This document shows, piece after piece, positions 55,801-64,000 of a stretch of 64,000 nt of DNA. Each line of letters begins with the position of its first letter. The stretch's first letter is position 1. Made by a program: the position numbers and the translations under genes. This stretch comes from Chromohalobacter beijerinckii (lineage in GTDB: Bacteria; Pseudomonadota; Gammaproteobacteria; Pseudomonadales; Halomonadaceae): positions 1 through 64,000 of the forward strand of contig NZ_JAKGAK010000003.1 of assembly GCF_023061185.1 (NCBI RefSeq), given 5' to 3'. Below the pieces are notes generated by a model. It ran no database searches. It had not been told where the DNA came from and was given only the letters and a program-made list of their open reading frames with translations.

Positions 55801-56576
55801 CCATTCCCGTCGTGGCTCTCCTGGCGGGCCAACGCCCGGCTTTGCTTGTTCACGGCGCCGAGAATGCCGCGCAAGATATTCATTTCCATGCTGTCGATGT
55901 GGCTGCGCATGAAGAGTCGGCGCAGACGTGCCATCAACTGGCGCGGGTTATCGGGGTCATGAAAGTCGACCTCGATCAGGGTCCGCTCGAGATGATCGAA
56001 GAAACGTTCCAGGTCGTCATGGCTGGCCGGTGGGTTGTCCCATTCGACGCCGAAGGGCGTCTCGGTATCCTCTGCGTCGCTGCCCAGAAACGCCAGGCGA
56101 CACTCGTAGGCAAGCACCTGGACCGCAGCGGCCAGGTTGAGCGAGCTGAAGTCGGGATTGGTGGGGATGTGCACATGGGCATGGCAGCGCTGCAACTCGC
56201 CGTTGGTCATGCCGCTGTCCTCGCGCCCAAAAACCAGCGCAGCCTGGGCGGCCTCGGGCGCGCACTCGCCTGGGAGACGTTCGCCCAGCGCGCGGGGAGT
56301 GAGCATGGGCCATGGGAGATGACGTACGCGGGCGCTGGCGCCGACCACGAAGGTGCAGTCACCGACAGCTTCCTCGAGCGTGGCATACACCTTGGCATTA
56401 CTCACCAGGGCATCGGCACCGGACGCACGAGCGTGAGATTCGGAGCCGTAAACCTCGCAGCGTGGCGCGACGAGGACAAGATCGGCAAGGCCCATGTTAT
56501 GCATGGCGCGGGCGGTGCCGCCGATGTTGCCGGGATGGCTGGTGCCGATGAGAACGATACGCAGTTTGTCGAGCAT
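55797..56576 (-). CDS. trmJ: tRNA (cytidine/uridine-2'-O-)-methyltransferase TrmJ
   Basis: A 259-residue SPOUT-class methyltransferase that makes Cm32/Um32 in tRNAs. The opening [20 protein letters not shown] and the knot motif [15 protein letters not shown] are characteristic. Length matches E. coli TrmJ (246). It ends just before iscR, as is usual (trmJ-iscR), with the iscR promoter in its last codons. suhB is divergent upstream, as in E. coli. Confidence 0.94.
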   Translation of the reverse strand: MLDKLRIVLIGTSHPGNIGGTARAMHNMGLADLVLVAPRCEVYGSESHARASGADALVSNAKVYATLEEAVGDCTFVVGASARVRHLPWPMLTPRALGERLPGECAPEAAQAALVFGREDSGMTNGELQRCHAHVHIPTNPDFSSLNLAAAVQVLAYECRLAFLGSDAEDTETPFGVEWDNPPASHDDLERFFDHLERTLIEVDFHDPDNPRQLMARLRRLFMRSHIDSMEMNILRGILGAVNKQSRALARQESHDGNG

Positions 56577-56709
56577 GATGATAGGGCGCGCGGCTGAGAA
56601 ACGAATGGCGAGTCTATCATGGCTTGAGGCCGCGAAACTTCCCGTCCTGGGCGCCTTCTGCTAGGATGCGCGACGTTCTTTAACAGTTTCCGAGATTCAG
56701 GCCCGTATC

Positions 56710-57504
56710 ATGCATCCCATGGTTCAATTCGCACTGCGCGCCGCGCGTAGTGCCGCCGAGCAGTTCGTGCGTGCTCGCGACCGCATCGAAGTCGCGCGTG
56801 GCGACCAGCAGCTCGATCAGCTGCTGGCAGATACCGCGCGTAATGCCGAAACGCTCATCGACTCGCAGTTTCGTCGCAGTTATCCCCAGCATGGCCTTTC
56901 CGGTCGCTATACGGCGCACCGTGACGGCGAAGGTGAAGGTGCCGATTTCCATTGGCGTATCGAGCCGTTCCACGGCTATTCCAACCTGGCCGTGGCATCG
57001 CCCAACTTTGCCATTTCCGTGATCTGTCTGGTCAAAGGCAAGCCCGAACATGCGGTGATTGTCTGCCCCTTCAGCGACGATGAATATCTCGTCAGCCGTG
57101 GGCGTGGCGCGCAGCTCAATGGGCGCCGCATTCGTGTGCCCAATCACATCTCAGTCGAGGGCGCACGCATTGCCGCCGGTTTGCCGGAGCCCTGGCTGCG
57201 TTCGCGCCATCTCCCGACATATTTGGCCTTGGTCCAAGCCCTCGGGCCGCAGGTCGAAAACTTCCTCAGCAGCGGTAGTGGCCTCCTGGATCTCGCGCAA
57301 CTCGCTGCCGGCCGTGTCGATGCCGCCTTCGTGCTGGGGCTCGAAGAACAGGATCAACTGGTCGGTAGCCTCCTCCTCAAGGAGGCCGGAGCGCTGCTGG
57401 GCGGTCCGGACGGTAGCCCTACGGTCAGTATCGAACAGAATCTCATGGCTGCTACGCCGCGCCTTTACAAGACACTGGTACAGCAGCTCAAGCCGCGGAT
57501 GTAA
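56710..57504 (+). CDS. suhB: SuhB-type inositol monophosphatase homologue with lost metal motif
   Basis: A 264-residue inositol-monophosphatase fold protein in the usual suhB position, divergent from trmJ. It aligns with E. coli SuhB along its length (e.g. SYPQH, GRGAQLNGRRIR, LDLAQLAAGRVDAAF). The metal motif DPLDGTTNF is EPFHGYSNL here (residues 85-93: Asp84 to Glu, Asp87 to His), the TEES acidic motif is missing, and PWD is replaced by EQD. Catalysis is therefore unlikely. In E. coli SuhB also acts in rRNA transcription antitermination independently of its phosphatase, so this protein may keep only that role. Confidence 0.85.
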   Translation: MHPMVQFALRAARSAAEQFVRARDRIEVARGDQQLDQLLADTARNAETLIDSQFRRSYPQHGLSGRYTAHRDGEGEGADFHWRIEPFHGYSNLAVASPNFAISVICLVKGKPEHAVIVCPFSDDEYLVSRGRGAQLNGRRIRVPNHISVEGARIAAGLPEPWLRSRHLPTYLALVQALGPQVENFLSSGSGLLDLAQLAAGRVDAAFVLGLEEQDQLVGSLLLKEAGALLGGPDGSPTVSIEQNLMAATPRLYKTLVQQLKPRM

Positions 57505-57526
57505 GTCCTTTGGACTGATCCGCACG

Positions 57527-57568
57527 AAATACCCCGCCGACATCGTGTTCGGCGGGGTATTTTTCGTT
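57527..57568. terminator. bidirectional intrinsic terminator between suhB and the aldehyde dehydrogenase
   Basis: Perfect 14-bp stem AAATACCCCGCCGA (57527-57540) / TCGGCGGGGTATTT (57549-57562) with T-runs on both strands' 3' sides, placed between convergent genes. Confidence 0.85.
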
Positions 57569-57584
57569 TTGCGGCTTGTATGGG

Positions 57585-59033
57585 TCAGCCCGACGGCCCG
57601 ATCAGGTGCTTGACTTCCAGATAGGCGGCCAGCCCCCAGGGACCGAGCTCGCGGCCGATGCCGCTGCGTCCGAAGCCGCCCCAGCTGGCCTCGGGCATGA
57701 CGATCTGCTCGCTGTTGTACCAGATGTTGCCGGCGCGCAATGCACGGCCGACCCGCTGAGCGCGTTGCGGATCGCCGCTGATGACCGTGGCGGCCAGGCC
57801 GAACGCGTTGTCGTTGGCCAGGGCGATGGCATCGTCATCGGAGGCGACGCTGCGTGCGCACAGCACCGGACCGAAGACCTCCTCGCACCACAGGCGGCTG
57901 TCGGTGGGCACGTCGCGATACAGCGTCGGGGCGATGAAATAGCCCTGCGACGGCAACTGGCGATGGCGGGCGTCGCGCACCGCATCCAGACCCTCGCGCT
58001 CGGCGACGGCCAGGTAGTCGCGGACGCGATCGCGCTGACGCTGGCTGGTCATCGGTCCCATGTCGGTGTTCTCGCCCAGCGGATCGCCCAGGCGTATGGC
58101 GTCGATGCGCGTGGCCAGTGCCTCGTACAGCGCGTCGGCCAGGGTCTCGTGCACGATCAGCCGCGAGGTCGCCGAGCAAATTTGCCCGCTGTTGAAATAG
58201 ATGCCGGCCATGACCCAGTCGGCGGCCTGTTCGACCTCGGCATCCTCGAGTACCAGGATCGGCGACTTGCCGCCGAGTTCCAGCGACACGCCGCGGCTCC
58301 CCTCGGCGGCGGCCTGCATGACGCGCTCGCCCACGGCGTTGCTGCCGGTGAACGACAGCTTGTCGATGCCGCGATGATGCGTCAGCGGTATGCCGATGCC
58401 GTCGCCATCGCCATGCAGCAGGTTGAGCACGCCTGGCGGCAACGCGATCTCCAGGGCGATCTCGGCGAGGGTCTGTTCCGGCAGCGGCGTGACCTCGGAG
58501 GGCTTGAAGACCACCGTGCAGCCCGCCGCCAGGGCCGGCGCGATCTTCCAGGCGCTGGTCACCAGCGGGAAGTTCCACGGCGTGATCAGGCCGATCACCC
58601 CGGCGGGATCTTCGTAGCAGTAGGCGTCGACGCCCTCGATGTCGTGGGTGATGCGACGCCCCTGACGCGCTTCCAGGTCGCCGGCCTGACGTGCGTAGTA
58701 GCGGTAGCAGGCGATGGCGTCGTCGAGATCGATGCCGGCCTCGGCGAGCGCCTTGCCGTTGTTGGTCGCGGACAGCTCCATCAAGGCTTCGCGGCGTGCC
58801 GTCAGGGCGTCGGCCAGCGCATTCAGATAGGTGCCGCGACGTTCGCCGCCCAGGGCATGCCATCCGGGCAGCGCACGGCGTGCCGCCTCGACGGCCGCCT
58901 CGACGTCGCGGGCATCGCCGGCCGTGACCTCGGCGATCTGGCGCTCATGATACGGGTCCATCACCGCCAGGCGTCGAGTGCCGTGACTCGCGACCCAGCG
59001 GTTATCGATGAATTGGTGGTCGAGTGCTTGCAT
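57585..59033 (-). CDS. NAD-dependent aldehyde dehydrogenase
   Basis: A 482-residue aldehyde dehydrogenase close in style to BetB and gamma-aminobutyraldehyde/4-guanidinobutyraldehyde dehydrogenases. Catalytic Glu is in VSLELGGKSP and catalytic Cys in NSGQICSATSR; the NAD fold segment TPWNFPL is intact. ATG at 59033 is supported by AGGAG 8 nt upstream. It is the last gene of a five- or six-gene operon with a ThDP 2-oxo-acid decarboxylase, so it probably oxidises the aldehyde made by that enzyme. The substrate, perhaps 4-guanidinobutyraldehyde, is inferred. Confidence 0.88.
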   Translation of the reverse strand: MQALDHQFIDNRWVASHGTRRLAVMDPYHERQIAEVTAGDARDVEAAVEAARRALPGWHALGGERRGTYLNALADALTARREALMELSATNNGKALAEAGIDLDDAIACYRYYARQAGDLEARQGRRITHDIEGVDAYCYEDPAGVIGLITPWNFPLVTSAWKIAPALAAGCTVVFKPSEVTPLPEQTLAEIALEIALPPGVLNLLHGDGDGIGIPLTHHRGIDKLSFTGSNAVGERVMQAAAEGSRGVSLELGGKSPILVLEDAEVEQAADWVMAGIYFNSGQICSATSRLIVHETLADALYEALATRIDAIRLGDPLGENTDMGPMTSQRQRDRVRDYLAVAEREGLDAVRDARHRQLPSQGYFIAPTLYRDVPTDSRLWCEEVFGPVLCARSVASDDDAIALANDNAFGLAATVISGDPQRAQRVGRALRAGNIWYNSEQIVMPEASWGGFGRSGIGRELGPWGLAAYLEVKHLIGPSG

Positions 59034-59043
59034 GGTGGCTCCT

Positions 59044-59787
59044 TCAGAGGGCGTGGTCGCGCAGCCAGTCATCGATCATGGCGTGCAGGCGTGCCCCGGA
59101 AAAACTGGGAAAATGACCGCCATGGACGACGCGCGCGGGCAATTCGCGCAGACGGCGCATGCTGGCGGCGTAATCGCGGGCGTTACTGTGATAGACATCC
59201 TCGATCAGTGGCCCGTCGTAGATGAGATCGCCCGAGATCAGGATGCCGCTGGCGGCTTCCCAGAGCGCGATGCCGCCGGGGGAGTGCCCCGGCGTATGGA
59301 TGACCTCGAAACGGCGGTCACCGAGGTCGATGATCTCGCCGTCCTCGAGCGTGGCGATACGCGTCGGCGGGGCGATACGGTAGCGATGATGCTCGAAGGG
59401 TGCCGGCGGCAGGGCATCGAACATGGCGTCGTCGAGAAAGGCGTCGGCCAGGGTACGCGCGTTGTCCGGATCGGCCAGGATATCGGCCTCGGCAGCGTGC
59501 ACATGGCAGCAGTCGAACTCGTGCGCGCTACCGATATGATCGAAGTGGGTGTGGCTCGCCACCGCGATCAGGTCGCGTTCGCTGAGCAGCGGGACCTGCC
59601 GGCGCAGCGGCACGGCACCCAGGCCGAAGTCCACCAGCAAGTCTCTCTCGCGGCCCCGCACGTGCCAGATATTGCAGCGGTAGAACGGCTTGATAGCGGG
59701 CTCGTCGATATGCGTGACCCCGTCATCGAGCGACTTGGTGCGATACCAGCTCGCGGCATCGCCTTGAGGAAGCGAGAAACGGCTCAT
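59044..59787 (-). CDS. metallo-beta-lactamase-fold hydrolase
   Basis: A 247-residue MBL-fold protein. The dinuclear metal motif HTHFDH lies near residue 79, with HTPGHSPGG giving the later metal His. Such enzymes include glyoxalase II, lactonases and others, so the reaction cannot be assigned. Its ATG overlaps the stop of the nitrilase-family gene by 4 nt, and the aldehyde dehydrogenase follows 10 nt downstream, so it belongs to the same operon. Confidence 0.87.
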   Translation of the reverse strand: MSRFSLPQGDAASWYRTKSLDDGVTHIDEPAIKPFYRCNIWHVRGRERDLLVDFGLGAVPLRRQVPLLSERDLIAVASHTHFDHIGSAHEFDCCHVHAAEADILADPDNARTLADAFLDDAMFDALPPAPFEHHRYRIAPPTRIATLEDGEIIDLGDRRFEVIHTPGHSPGGIALWEAASGILISGDLIYDGPLIEDVYHSNARDYAASMRRLRELPARVVHGGHFPSFSGARLHAMIDDWLRDHAL

Positions 59788-60575
59788 GCGATTGTCTCCG
59801 GCATCGGCCTGAGGTCCTGGAGATAGTCCTGGTGGGCGCGGCTTGCGTCGATGCGACGCAGGTCGATGTCAACCACCAGGCTGCCCGCCGTGTCGCCGAG
59901 GCGCCCCAGGACCTCGCCATCCGGTCCCGCTATCAGGCTGTTGCCGCAATAACGCAGTTCGGCTTCCTCGCCGGCCCGGTTGATGCAGGCGACGAAGCAT
60001 TGGTTGTCGAGGGCCCGGGCCCGAATCTGCAGCGCCTGGCGCTCGGCATTGGGCACCATGTTGGCGGTGGGCGAGAGGATGACCTGAGCCCCTTGAGTGG
60101 CGAGCGCCCTGGCCACCTCGGGAAACTCGTTGTCATAGCAGATCATCAGGCCGAGGCGGCCGAGGCGCGTATCCACCACGCAGCAGTCCTCGCCAGCGGT
60201 GAAGAAGGCATGTTCGCGATCCCACAGCTGGCGCTTGTGGTAGGTGGCGATACGCTCGCCCCGGTCGTCGATCAGCACGGCGGAATTGGTCAGGCGTCCG
60301 TCGGCTTGCCGCTCGGCCAGGCCGAAGAGCAGGAATAGCTCGTACTCGGCGGCGAGCTCGGCGGCCCGCTGGGCGATCGGGCCGCCCACCGGCTCGGCGA
60401 GTTCCTCCAGTCGCTCGAAGATGTTGTAGCCGCTCAGGGCGAGCTCGGGGAGGACCAACAGGTCCGCGCCGGCCGCCGCTGCCTGCTGGCACTGGCGCGC
60501 AAGAGACGCCAGATTGGCGGCCACGTCGCCGTACACGGGGTCGGTTTGCGCCAGCATCAGTCTCATCGGTGTCAC
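59784..60575 (-). CDS. nitrilase-superfamily carbon-nitrogen hydrolase
   Basis: A 263-residue carbon-nitrogen hydrolase. The Glu-Lys-Cys triad is visible as Glu in VLPELALSGYN, Lys in TYHKRQLWD and Cys in MICYDNEFPE. Family members hydrolyse amides, N-carbamoyl amines or omega-amides. In this operon a role on a carbamoyl- or guanidino-derived intermediate is plausible but unproven. Its start overlaps the NCS1 transporter stop by 4 nt (ATGA), and its stop overlaps the MBL gene. Confidence 0.88.
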   Translation of the reverse strand: MTPMRLMLAQTDPVYGDVAANLASLARQCQQAAAAGADLLVLPELALSGYNIFERLEELAEPVGGPIAQRAAELAAEYELFLLFGLAERQADGRLTNSAVLIDDRGERIATYHKRQLWDREHAFFTAGEDCCVVDTRLGRLGLMICYDNEFPEVARALATQGAQVILSPTANMVPNAERQALQIRARALDNQCFVACINRAGEEAELRYCGNSLIAGPDGEVLGRLGDTAGSLVVDIDLRRIDASRAHQDYLQDLRPMPETIA

Positions 60576-61969
60576 TCTCCTGCGGTCTGTGAAGCGTTCG
60601 CGCGGGACTTGGTCAACAGCATGGCGCCGAGCCAGTAGAGGCCGCCGGTGATGATGAAGACCGGCAGCGAGGCGCCGAAGGCCAGCGGCGCGACCAGCGA
60701 CCAGTAGGCGGCCAGCCCGGCGCCGAAGGCCAGCGGCGCGACCAGCGACCAGTAGGCGGCCAGCCCGGCGCCGATCACGTAGGCGCCGATCACGTAGGCG
60801 CCGATGGCCACCGGCGCGGTGGGGCGTCCCAGCTGGTGACGCGCCTTGAGCAGTTCGGGGCTGTAACCCTCGCGACCGACCAGGTAGTAATCGACGATGA
60901 TCACCGAGAAGGCCGGGATGAACAGCGCGCCTATCAATAGCAGAAAGTTCTGGAACTGGTCCAGGATGCCGGGAATCAGGGCGCCGAAGACGGTCACGAC
61001 CCCGATGATCAGCGCTGGCTTCCAGAAGGTCATGCCGGGCGACACGTTCATGCAGGACAGGGTGGCGCTGTAGACGGCCATGACATTGGTGGTCATCACG
61101 GAGAAGAAGATGACCAGGGCCGCGGGCAGGCCGAAGCCGAAACCGGAGAGCAGCCGGGTCGGGTCGTAGGTCTGCTCCATGCCGTTCATGACCGACAGTC
61201 CGGAAACGGCGGCGCCCAGTCCCATGGCGATCATGGCGGCCATCACGTAGCCAAGGTAGGTGCCCCAGACGGCGATGGCGCCGCTCTTGCAGTTGCGATT
61301 GTAATCCGCCGAGGACGAGATCCAGGAGAAGGCGGTGGCGATGACGATGTCGAAGGCGATGCCCAGGGTGATGCCGTTACGGGCCTCGACCGGCATGTCC
61401 AGCAGGGTCGAGACATCGTAGTGGAGGTTCAACTGGTAGAGCACCACGGCGGCCAGCGCCACCATGGCCATCGCCGCCCAGCGTTCGACCCGCTCGATGC
61501 CCAGGTGGCCACGCAGCACGATGAGGACCACCACGGTCTCGCAGAGGATGGTCATCAAGGGCAGGTTGGAGTAACCGGTGGTCGCCTGGATGGCGTAGTC
61601 GAGACTCATGCCGGCGAGCAGGGCCTGGATCCAGCTCCAGGCGATCAGTACCCCCATGTTGACCAGCGAGATCAGCCGGCTGCCGAGCGGGCCGTACGCG
61701 CGCCGGGTCAACGCCATGGAGGGCAGGCCGGTGCGCTGGCCCATCAGCCCGACCAGCAGGAGCGGGATGGCGCCGATCAACGAGCCGATCAGCACGCTGC
61801 CCATGGCGGTCGTGAAGGGCAGATCGGGCACCAGGAGCATGCCGGTGAGGATGGTGGTGACCACGACGTTGGCGCCGAGCCACAGGGCGACAGTGCCGAA
61901 CGCCCCGAGGCTCTTGTGCTGGTGGTCGTCGAGGGTGTCCTGACCGAGCAGACGATGGAAGAAAGCCAT
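60572..61969 (-). CDS. NCS1-family cytosine/purine permease-like transporter
   Basis: A 465-residue NCS1 (cytosine permease type) carrier with about twelve helices. The helix-1 region LGAFGTVALWLGANVVVTTI and the ISSSADYNRNCKSG segment are family hallmarks. Near the C-terminus two exact in-frame duplications occur: GAGLAAYWSLVAPLAF-type 16-residue units in tandem and GAYVI twice. These enlarge or add a hydrophobic segment. ATG at 61969 has AAGGA 8 nt upstream; the frame open to 62179 is noise. Substrate unknown, likely a nitrogenous compound handled by the operon. Confidence 0.87.
   Translation of the reverse strand: MAFFHRLLGQDTLDDHQHKSLGAFGTVALWLGANVVVTTILTGMLLVPDLPFTTAMGSVLIGSLIGAIPLLLVGLMGQRTGLPSMALTRRAYGPLGSRLISLVNMGVLIAWSWIQALLAGMSLDYAIQATTGYSNLPLMTILCETVVVLIVLRGHLGIERVERWAAMAMVALAAVVLYQLNLHYDVSTLLDMPVEARNGITLGIAFDIVIATAFSWISSSADYNRNCKSGAIAVWGTYLGYVMAAMIAMGLGAAVSGLSVMNGMEQTYDPTRLLSGFGFGLPAALVIFFSVMTTNVMAVYSATLSCMNVSPGMTFWKPALIIGVVTVFGALIPGILDQFQNFLLLIGALFIPAFSVIIVDYYLVGREGYSPELLKARHQLGRPTAPVAIGAYVIGAYVIGAGLAAYWSLVAPLAFGAGLAAYWSLVAPLAFGASLPVFIITGGLYWLGAMLLTKSRANASQTAGE
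60671..60796. repeat. exact in-frame tandem duplications in the NCS1 gene
   Basis: A 48-bp unit (60671-60718) is repeated exactly at 60719-60766, and a 15-bp unit GGCGCCGATCACGTA (60767-60781) is repeated exactly at 60782-60796. Both units begin with GGCGCCGA, suggesting slippage or recombination at that octamer. Both preserve the reading frame. Confidence 0.95.
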
Positions 61970-62037
61970 GGTGTTGTCCTTGTAGTGTTTTGGAAAACCG
62001 TTGTTTCCGAGACGGCTCTCGGGCCGCGGTTGGCGCC

Positions 62038-63669
62038 TCAGTCGAGTGCCGCCTGCCAGCGTTCGGCGTCGATCTCGATCAACGTCGGCGAGGTGCGCGA
62101 GACCTTGCTGAGCGCGAGATCCAGCGCGATGGGCGACTCGACCCGATGCGAGGCGAGGCCGAACCCGTCGGCCAGGCACTGGAAGTCGGGCGGCGTGGGG
62201 TCGACGCCGACGCGAGCGACGCCATGCGCATCCATGTAGCGGCGGATTTCCTCATAGCCGCTGTTGTTCCAGAGCACCACGACGACCGGCAGGCCTTCGT
62301 CGACGGCCGTGGCCAGCTCGCTCAGGGTGAACATCGCGCCGCCGTCGCCGACCAGAGCCACGACCGGCGTGCCGGGAGCGGCGAGCTGGGCGCCCAGCGC
62401 CGCCGGCAAGCCGTATCCCAGGGTTCCGTAACCGGTCGAGGCGTTGAAGTAACGCCGCGGCGCCGCGCGCCCGACGAGGTGATTGCCGGCATAGACCGGC
62501 GCCGTGGAGTCGCCGACGAGAATGGCCTCCGGCAGTGCCTTGTCGAGGGCCGTGTAAAGCGGCACGAAAGGCGCCATGTCCGGGCGTTGCGGCAGGGCCA
62601 GCGCCTCGTGCACGGCGCGCACGCGGGCCGCCCCCTGGCGCGCGAGCGGCGCGGGGAAATGCGCCGTCAGTGCCTCCAGCGCGGCCTGGGCGTCGCTGAC
62701 CAGCCCCAGGGCCGTCGCCTGGTTGCGCACCAGTTGCTCGGCCTCCAGGTCGATGCGGATGAGGCGACCGTTCAAGGTGAAGCCGTCGTCGAATACCACG
62801 TCGTAATCGGTTTCGCCGAGCTCCGTGCCCACGGCGAGGATGACGTCGGCATCGCGTGCCAGGGCGCGGACCTCGGGCCAGGTGGCGTTGGCGCCCAGGT
62901 CGAGGGGATGCCCGCGCCCGAGCACGCCCTTGGCATTGATCGTGGTCACGGCCGGCGCGTCGAGATGCTCGACCAGGGTGCGCGCCGCTTCTGATGCCTC
63001 CGCGCAGCCCCCGCCCAGCAGTACTAGTGGCGCCTGCGCCTGGCGCAGCCATTCGGCCGCCAGGGCGATGCCTTTGGGATGTGCGCCGGCACGGTATAGT
63101 CGTGTCGGCGAGGCGGTGTCGGGGAGGTCGATGGGGGCCTCGAAGAGATCGATGGGGATCTCGATGTGCACCGGCCCGGGTCGCGCCGACTGGAACACCG
63201 CGAAGGCGCGGGCGAGCACCTCCGGCAAGGCGCTCGGGTCGAGCAGGGTGTGGCTGAAACGGCTGACGCCCGCCAGCACGTTCTGCTGGCTGGGCAGCTC
63301 GTGCAGGCGACCCTGGCCGCGTCCCAGGGTGTCGCGGCGATTGACGCTGGAAATCACCAGCATGGGCACCGAGTCGGCGAGCGCCTGACCCATGGCGGTG
63401 GCGATATTGGTCATGCCCGGCCCGGTGATGATGAAGCACACCCCGGGCTTGCCGCTGGCGCGGGCGTAGCCGTCCGCCATGAAGCCCGCGCCCTGCTCGT
63501 GGCGCGGCGTGACATGACGCAGGCCGCCTGCCTCCAGGCCGCGATAGAGCGGCACGGTATGCACGCCAGGGATCCCGAAGACGGTGTCTACGGCGTAGCG
63601 GTCACGCAGCAGCCGGACCAGAGCCTCGGCGCAGCTGATCTGGGTAGAGGCGGATGTCTCGTGTGTCAT
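62038..63669 (-). CDS. ThDP-dependent 2-oxo acid decarboxylase, 5-guanidino-2-oxopentanoate type
   Basis: A 543-residue thiamine diphosphate enzyme of the acetolactate-synthase/decarboxylase family. The catalytic Glu lies in RHEQGAGFMADGYAR and the Mg-ThDP motif in GDGGAMFTLSEL followed by LWNNSGY. The start region (VDTVFGIPGVHTVPLYRGLE) and PSQQ segment resemble AruI, the 2-ketoarginine decarboxylase of Pseudomonas arginine transaminase catabolism, so a guanidino 2-oxo acid is the best guess. AGGAG precedes the ATG. The YjiH-type gene ends 10 nt upstream, and the NCS1 gene starts 68 nt downstream. No arginine aminotransferase is visible here. Confidence 0.85.
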   Translation of the reverse strand: MTHETSASTQISCAEALVRLLRDRYAVDTVFGIPGVHTVPLYRGLEAGGLRHVTPRHEQGAGFMADGYARASGKPGVCFIITGPGMTNIATAMGQALADSVPMLVISSVNRRDTLGRGQGRLHELPSQQNVLAGVSRFSHTLLDPSALPEVLARAFAVFQSARPGPVHIEIPIDLFEAPIDLPDTASPTRLYRAGAHPKGIALAAEWLRQAQAPLVLLGGGCAEASEAARTLVEHLDAPAVTTINAKGVLGRGHPLDLGANATWPEVRALARDADVILAVGTELGETDYDVVFDDGFTLNGRLIRIDLEAEQLVRNQATALGLVSDAQAALEALTAHFPAPLARQGAARVRAVHEALALPQRPDMAPFVPLYTALDKALPEAILVGDSTAPVYAGNHLVGRAAPRRYFNASTGYGTLGYGLPAALGAQLAAPGTPVVALVGDGGAMFTLSELATAVDEGLPVVVVLWNNSGYEEIRRYMDAHGVARVGVDPTPPDFQCLADGFGLASHRVESPIALDLALSKVSRTSPTLIEIDAERWQAALD

Positions 63670-63679
63670 GGAGCGCTCC

Positions 63680-64000
63680 TTAAGCGACCAGCCAGTGGCC
63701 CATCACGACGATGATCGGCAGGGTGATGGCGGTGCGCAGCAAGAAGATGACCACCAGCTCCCAGAGCTTGAGCGGGATCTTGGACTTGAGCAGCAAGGCG
63801 CCGATTTCCGACATGTAGATCAACTGCGTCAGCGACAGGCAGGCGATCACGAAGCGAGTCAGTTCGCTCTCGATGTCGCTGGCCAGCACGGCGGGCAGGA
63901 ACATGTCGGCGAAGCCCACCAGGGTCGCGGGAGCGGCCGCGGTGGCCTCGGGGATTCGCATCCACTCGAGCACTGGCACCATGGGATAGGACAGCCAGGT
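63680..64000 (-). CDS. YjiH-like membrane protein, C-terminal part
   Basis: The last ~106 residues of a membrane protein whose start lies beyond the window edge. The sequence (YPMVPVLEWMRIPEATAAAP and then FLPAVLASDIESELTRFVIAC) resembles the C-terminal nucleoside-recognition (GATE) half of YjiH-family proteins, with at least two more helices to the end. It is transcribed with the ThDP enzyme gene 10 nt downstream, so it probably takes part in transport for the same pathway. Incomplete, so subfamily is uncertain. Confidence 0.75.
   Translation of the reverse strand, partial: TWLSYPMVPVLEWMRIPEATAAAPATLVGFADMFLPAVLASDIESELTRFVIACLSLTQLIYMSEIGALLLKSKIPLKLWELVVIFLLRTAITLPIIVVMGHWLVA

Noticed and set aside
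56950..56990. Frameshift as cause of the altered SuhB motif
   Set aside because: Homology to SuhB continues in frame on both sides of the motif without gaps, so the substitutions appear real rather than an indel artefact.
57576..59225. 549-codon plus-strand frame opposite the aldehyde dehydrogenase
   Set aside because: Low-information Gly/Arg/Gln-rich translation that mirrors a gene with intact catalytic residues.
62252..63439. 395-codon minus-strand frame within the ThDP gene
   Set aside because: Arg/Gly-rich out-of-frame shadow of the decarboxylase.

Overview
The window looks like chromosome of a moderately halophilic gammaproteobacterium, most likely Halomonadaceae (Chromohalobacter or Halomonas type). 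The reasons are high GC, two BCCT osmolyte transporters, a betaine-type binding protein, a trkA-trkH pair, a very acidic RodZ linker, and Pseudomonas-like housekeeping blocks (rsmB-fmt-def-dprA-tsaC-hemF-aroE; iscR-iscS-ndk-rlmN-pilW-rodZ-ispG-hisS-yfgM-bamB-der). The assignment rests on gene content and order only. No tRNA, rRNA or CRISPR was seen.

Layout. 1-1.9 kb is AT-richer accessory DNA with one small membrane protein and an IS3-type orfA remnant. 1.9-10.2 kb holds iron storage (bfd, bfr), purine synthesis (purE, purK), tRNA modification (truC, tcdA, tapT), a sirtuin and transporters. 10.2-19.3 kb is an osmolyte-type accessory cluster: two tandemly duplicated BCCT carriers, a betaine-type binding protein, two non-heme iron oxygenases, a DddP-like M24 protein and a LysR regulator. 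19.3-25.2 kb holds assorted metabolism and transport genes. 25.4-34.6 kb holds trkA-trkH, dodecin, nicotinamidase, rsmB-fmt-def and dprA. 34.6-37.9 kb is an inserted MFS/aldo-keto reductase/LysR cassette that splits dprA from tsaC. 38-57.5 kb is housekeeping (tsaC, hemF, aroE, der, bamB, hisS, ispG, rodZ, pilW, rlmN, ndk, a reduced isc locus, trmJ, suhB). 57.6-64 kb is one minus-strand operon: YjiH-type membrane protein, ThDP decarboxylase, NCS1 carrier, nitrilase-family hydrolase, MBL-fold hydrolase and aldehyde dehydrogenase.

Most notable observations: (1) SuhB has lost its DPxDGT metal motif (EPFHGY instead) and looks like a pseudoenzyme. (2) The isc locus lacks iscU, hscB, hscA and fdx, and its IscS lacks the C-terminal ~22 residues that in E. 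coli contact IscU. (3) The M24 protein aligns with the DMSP lyase DddP at all six metal ligands but has Gly where DddP has its catalytic Asp, and it sits in an uncharacterised oxygenase/osmolyte-transport cluster. (4) The NCS1 carrier gene has two exact in-frame tandem duplications (48 bp x2, 15 bp x2). (5) A ~140 bp inverted-repeat element lies inside the oxygenase cluster. (6) A GGDEF response regulator has a ruined active site and no phospho-acceptor His in its Hpt-like domain.
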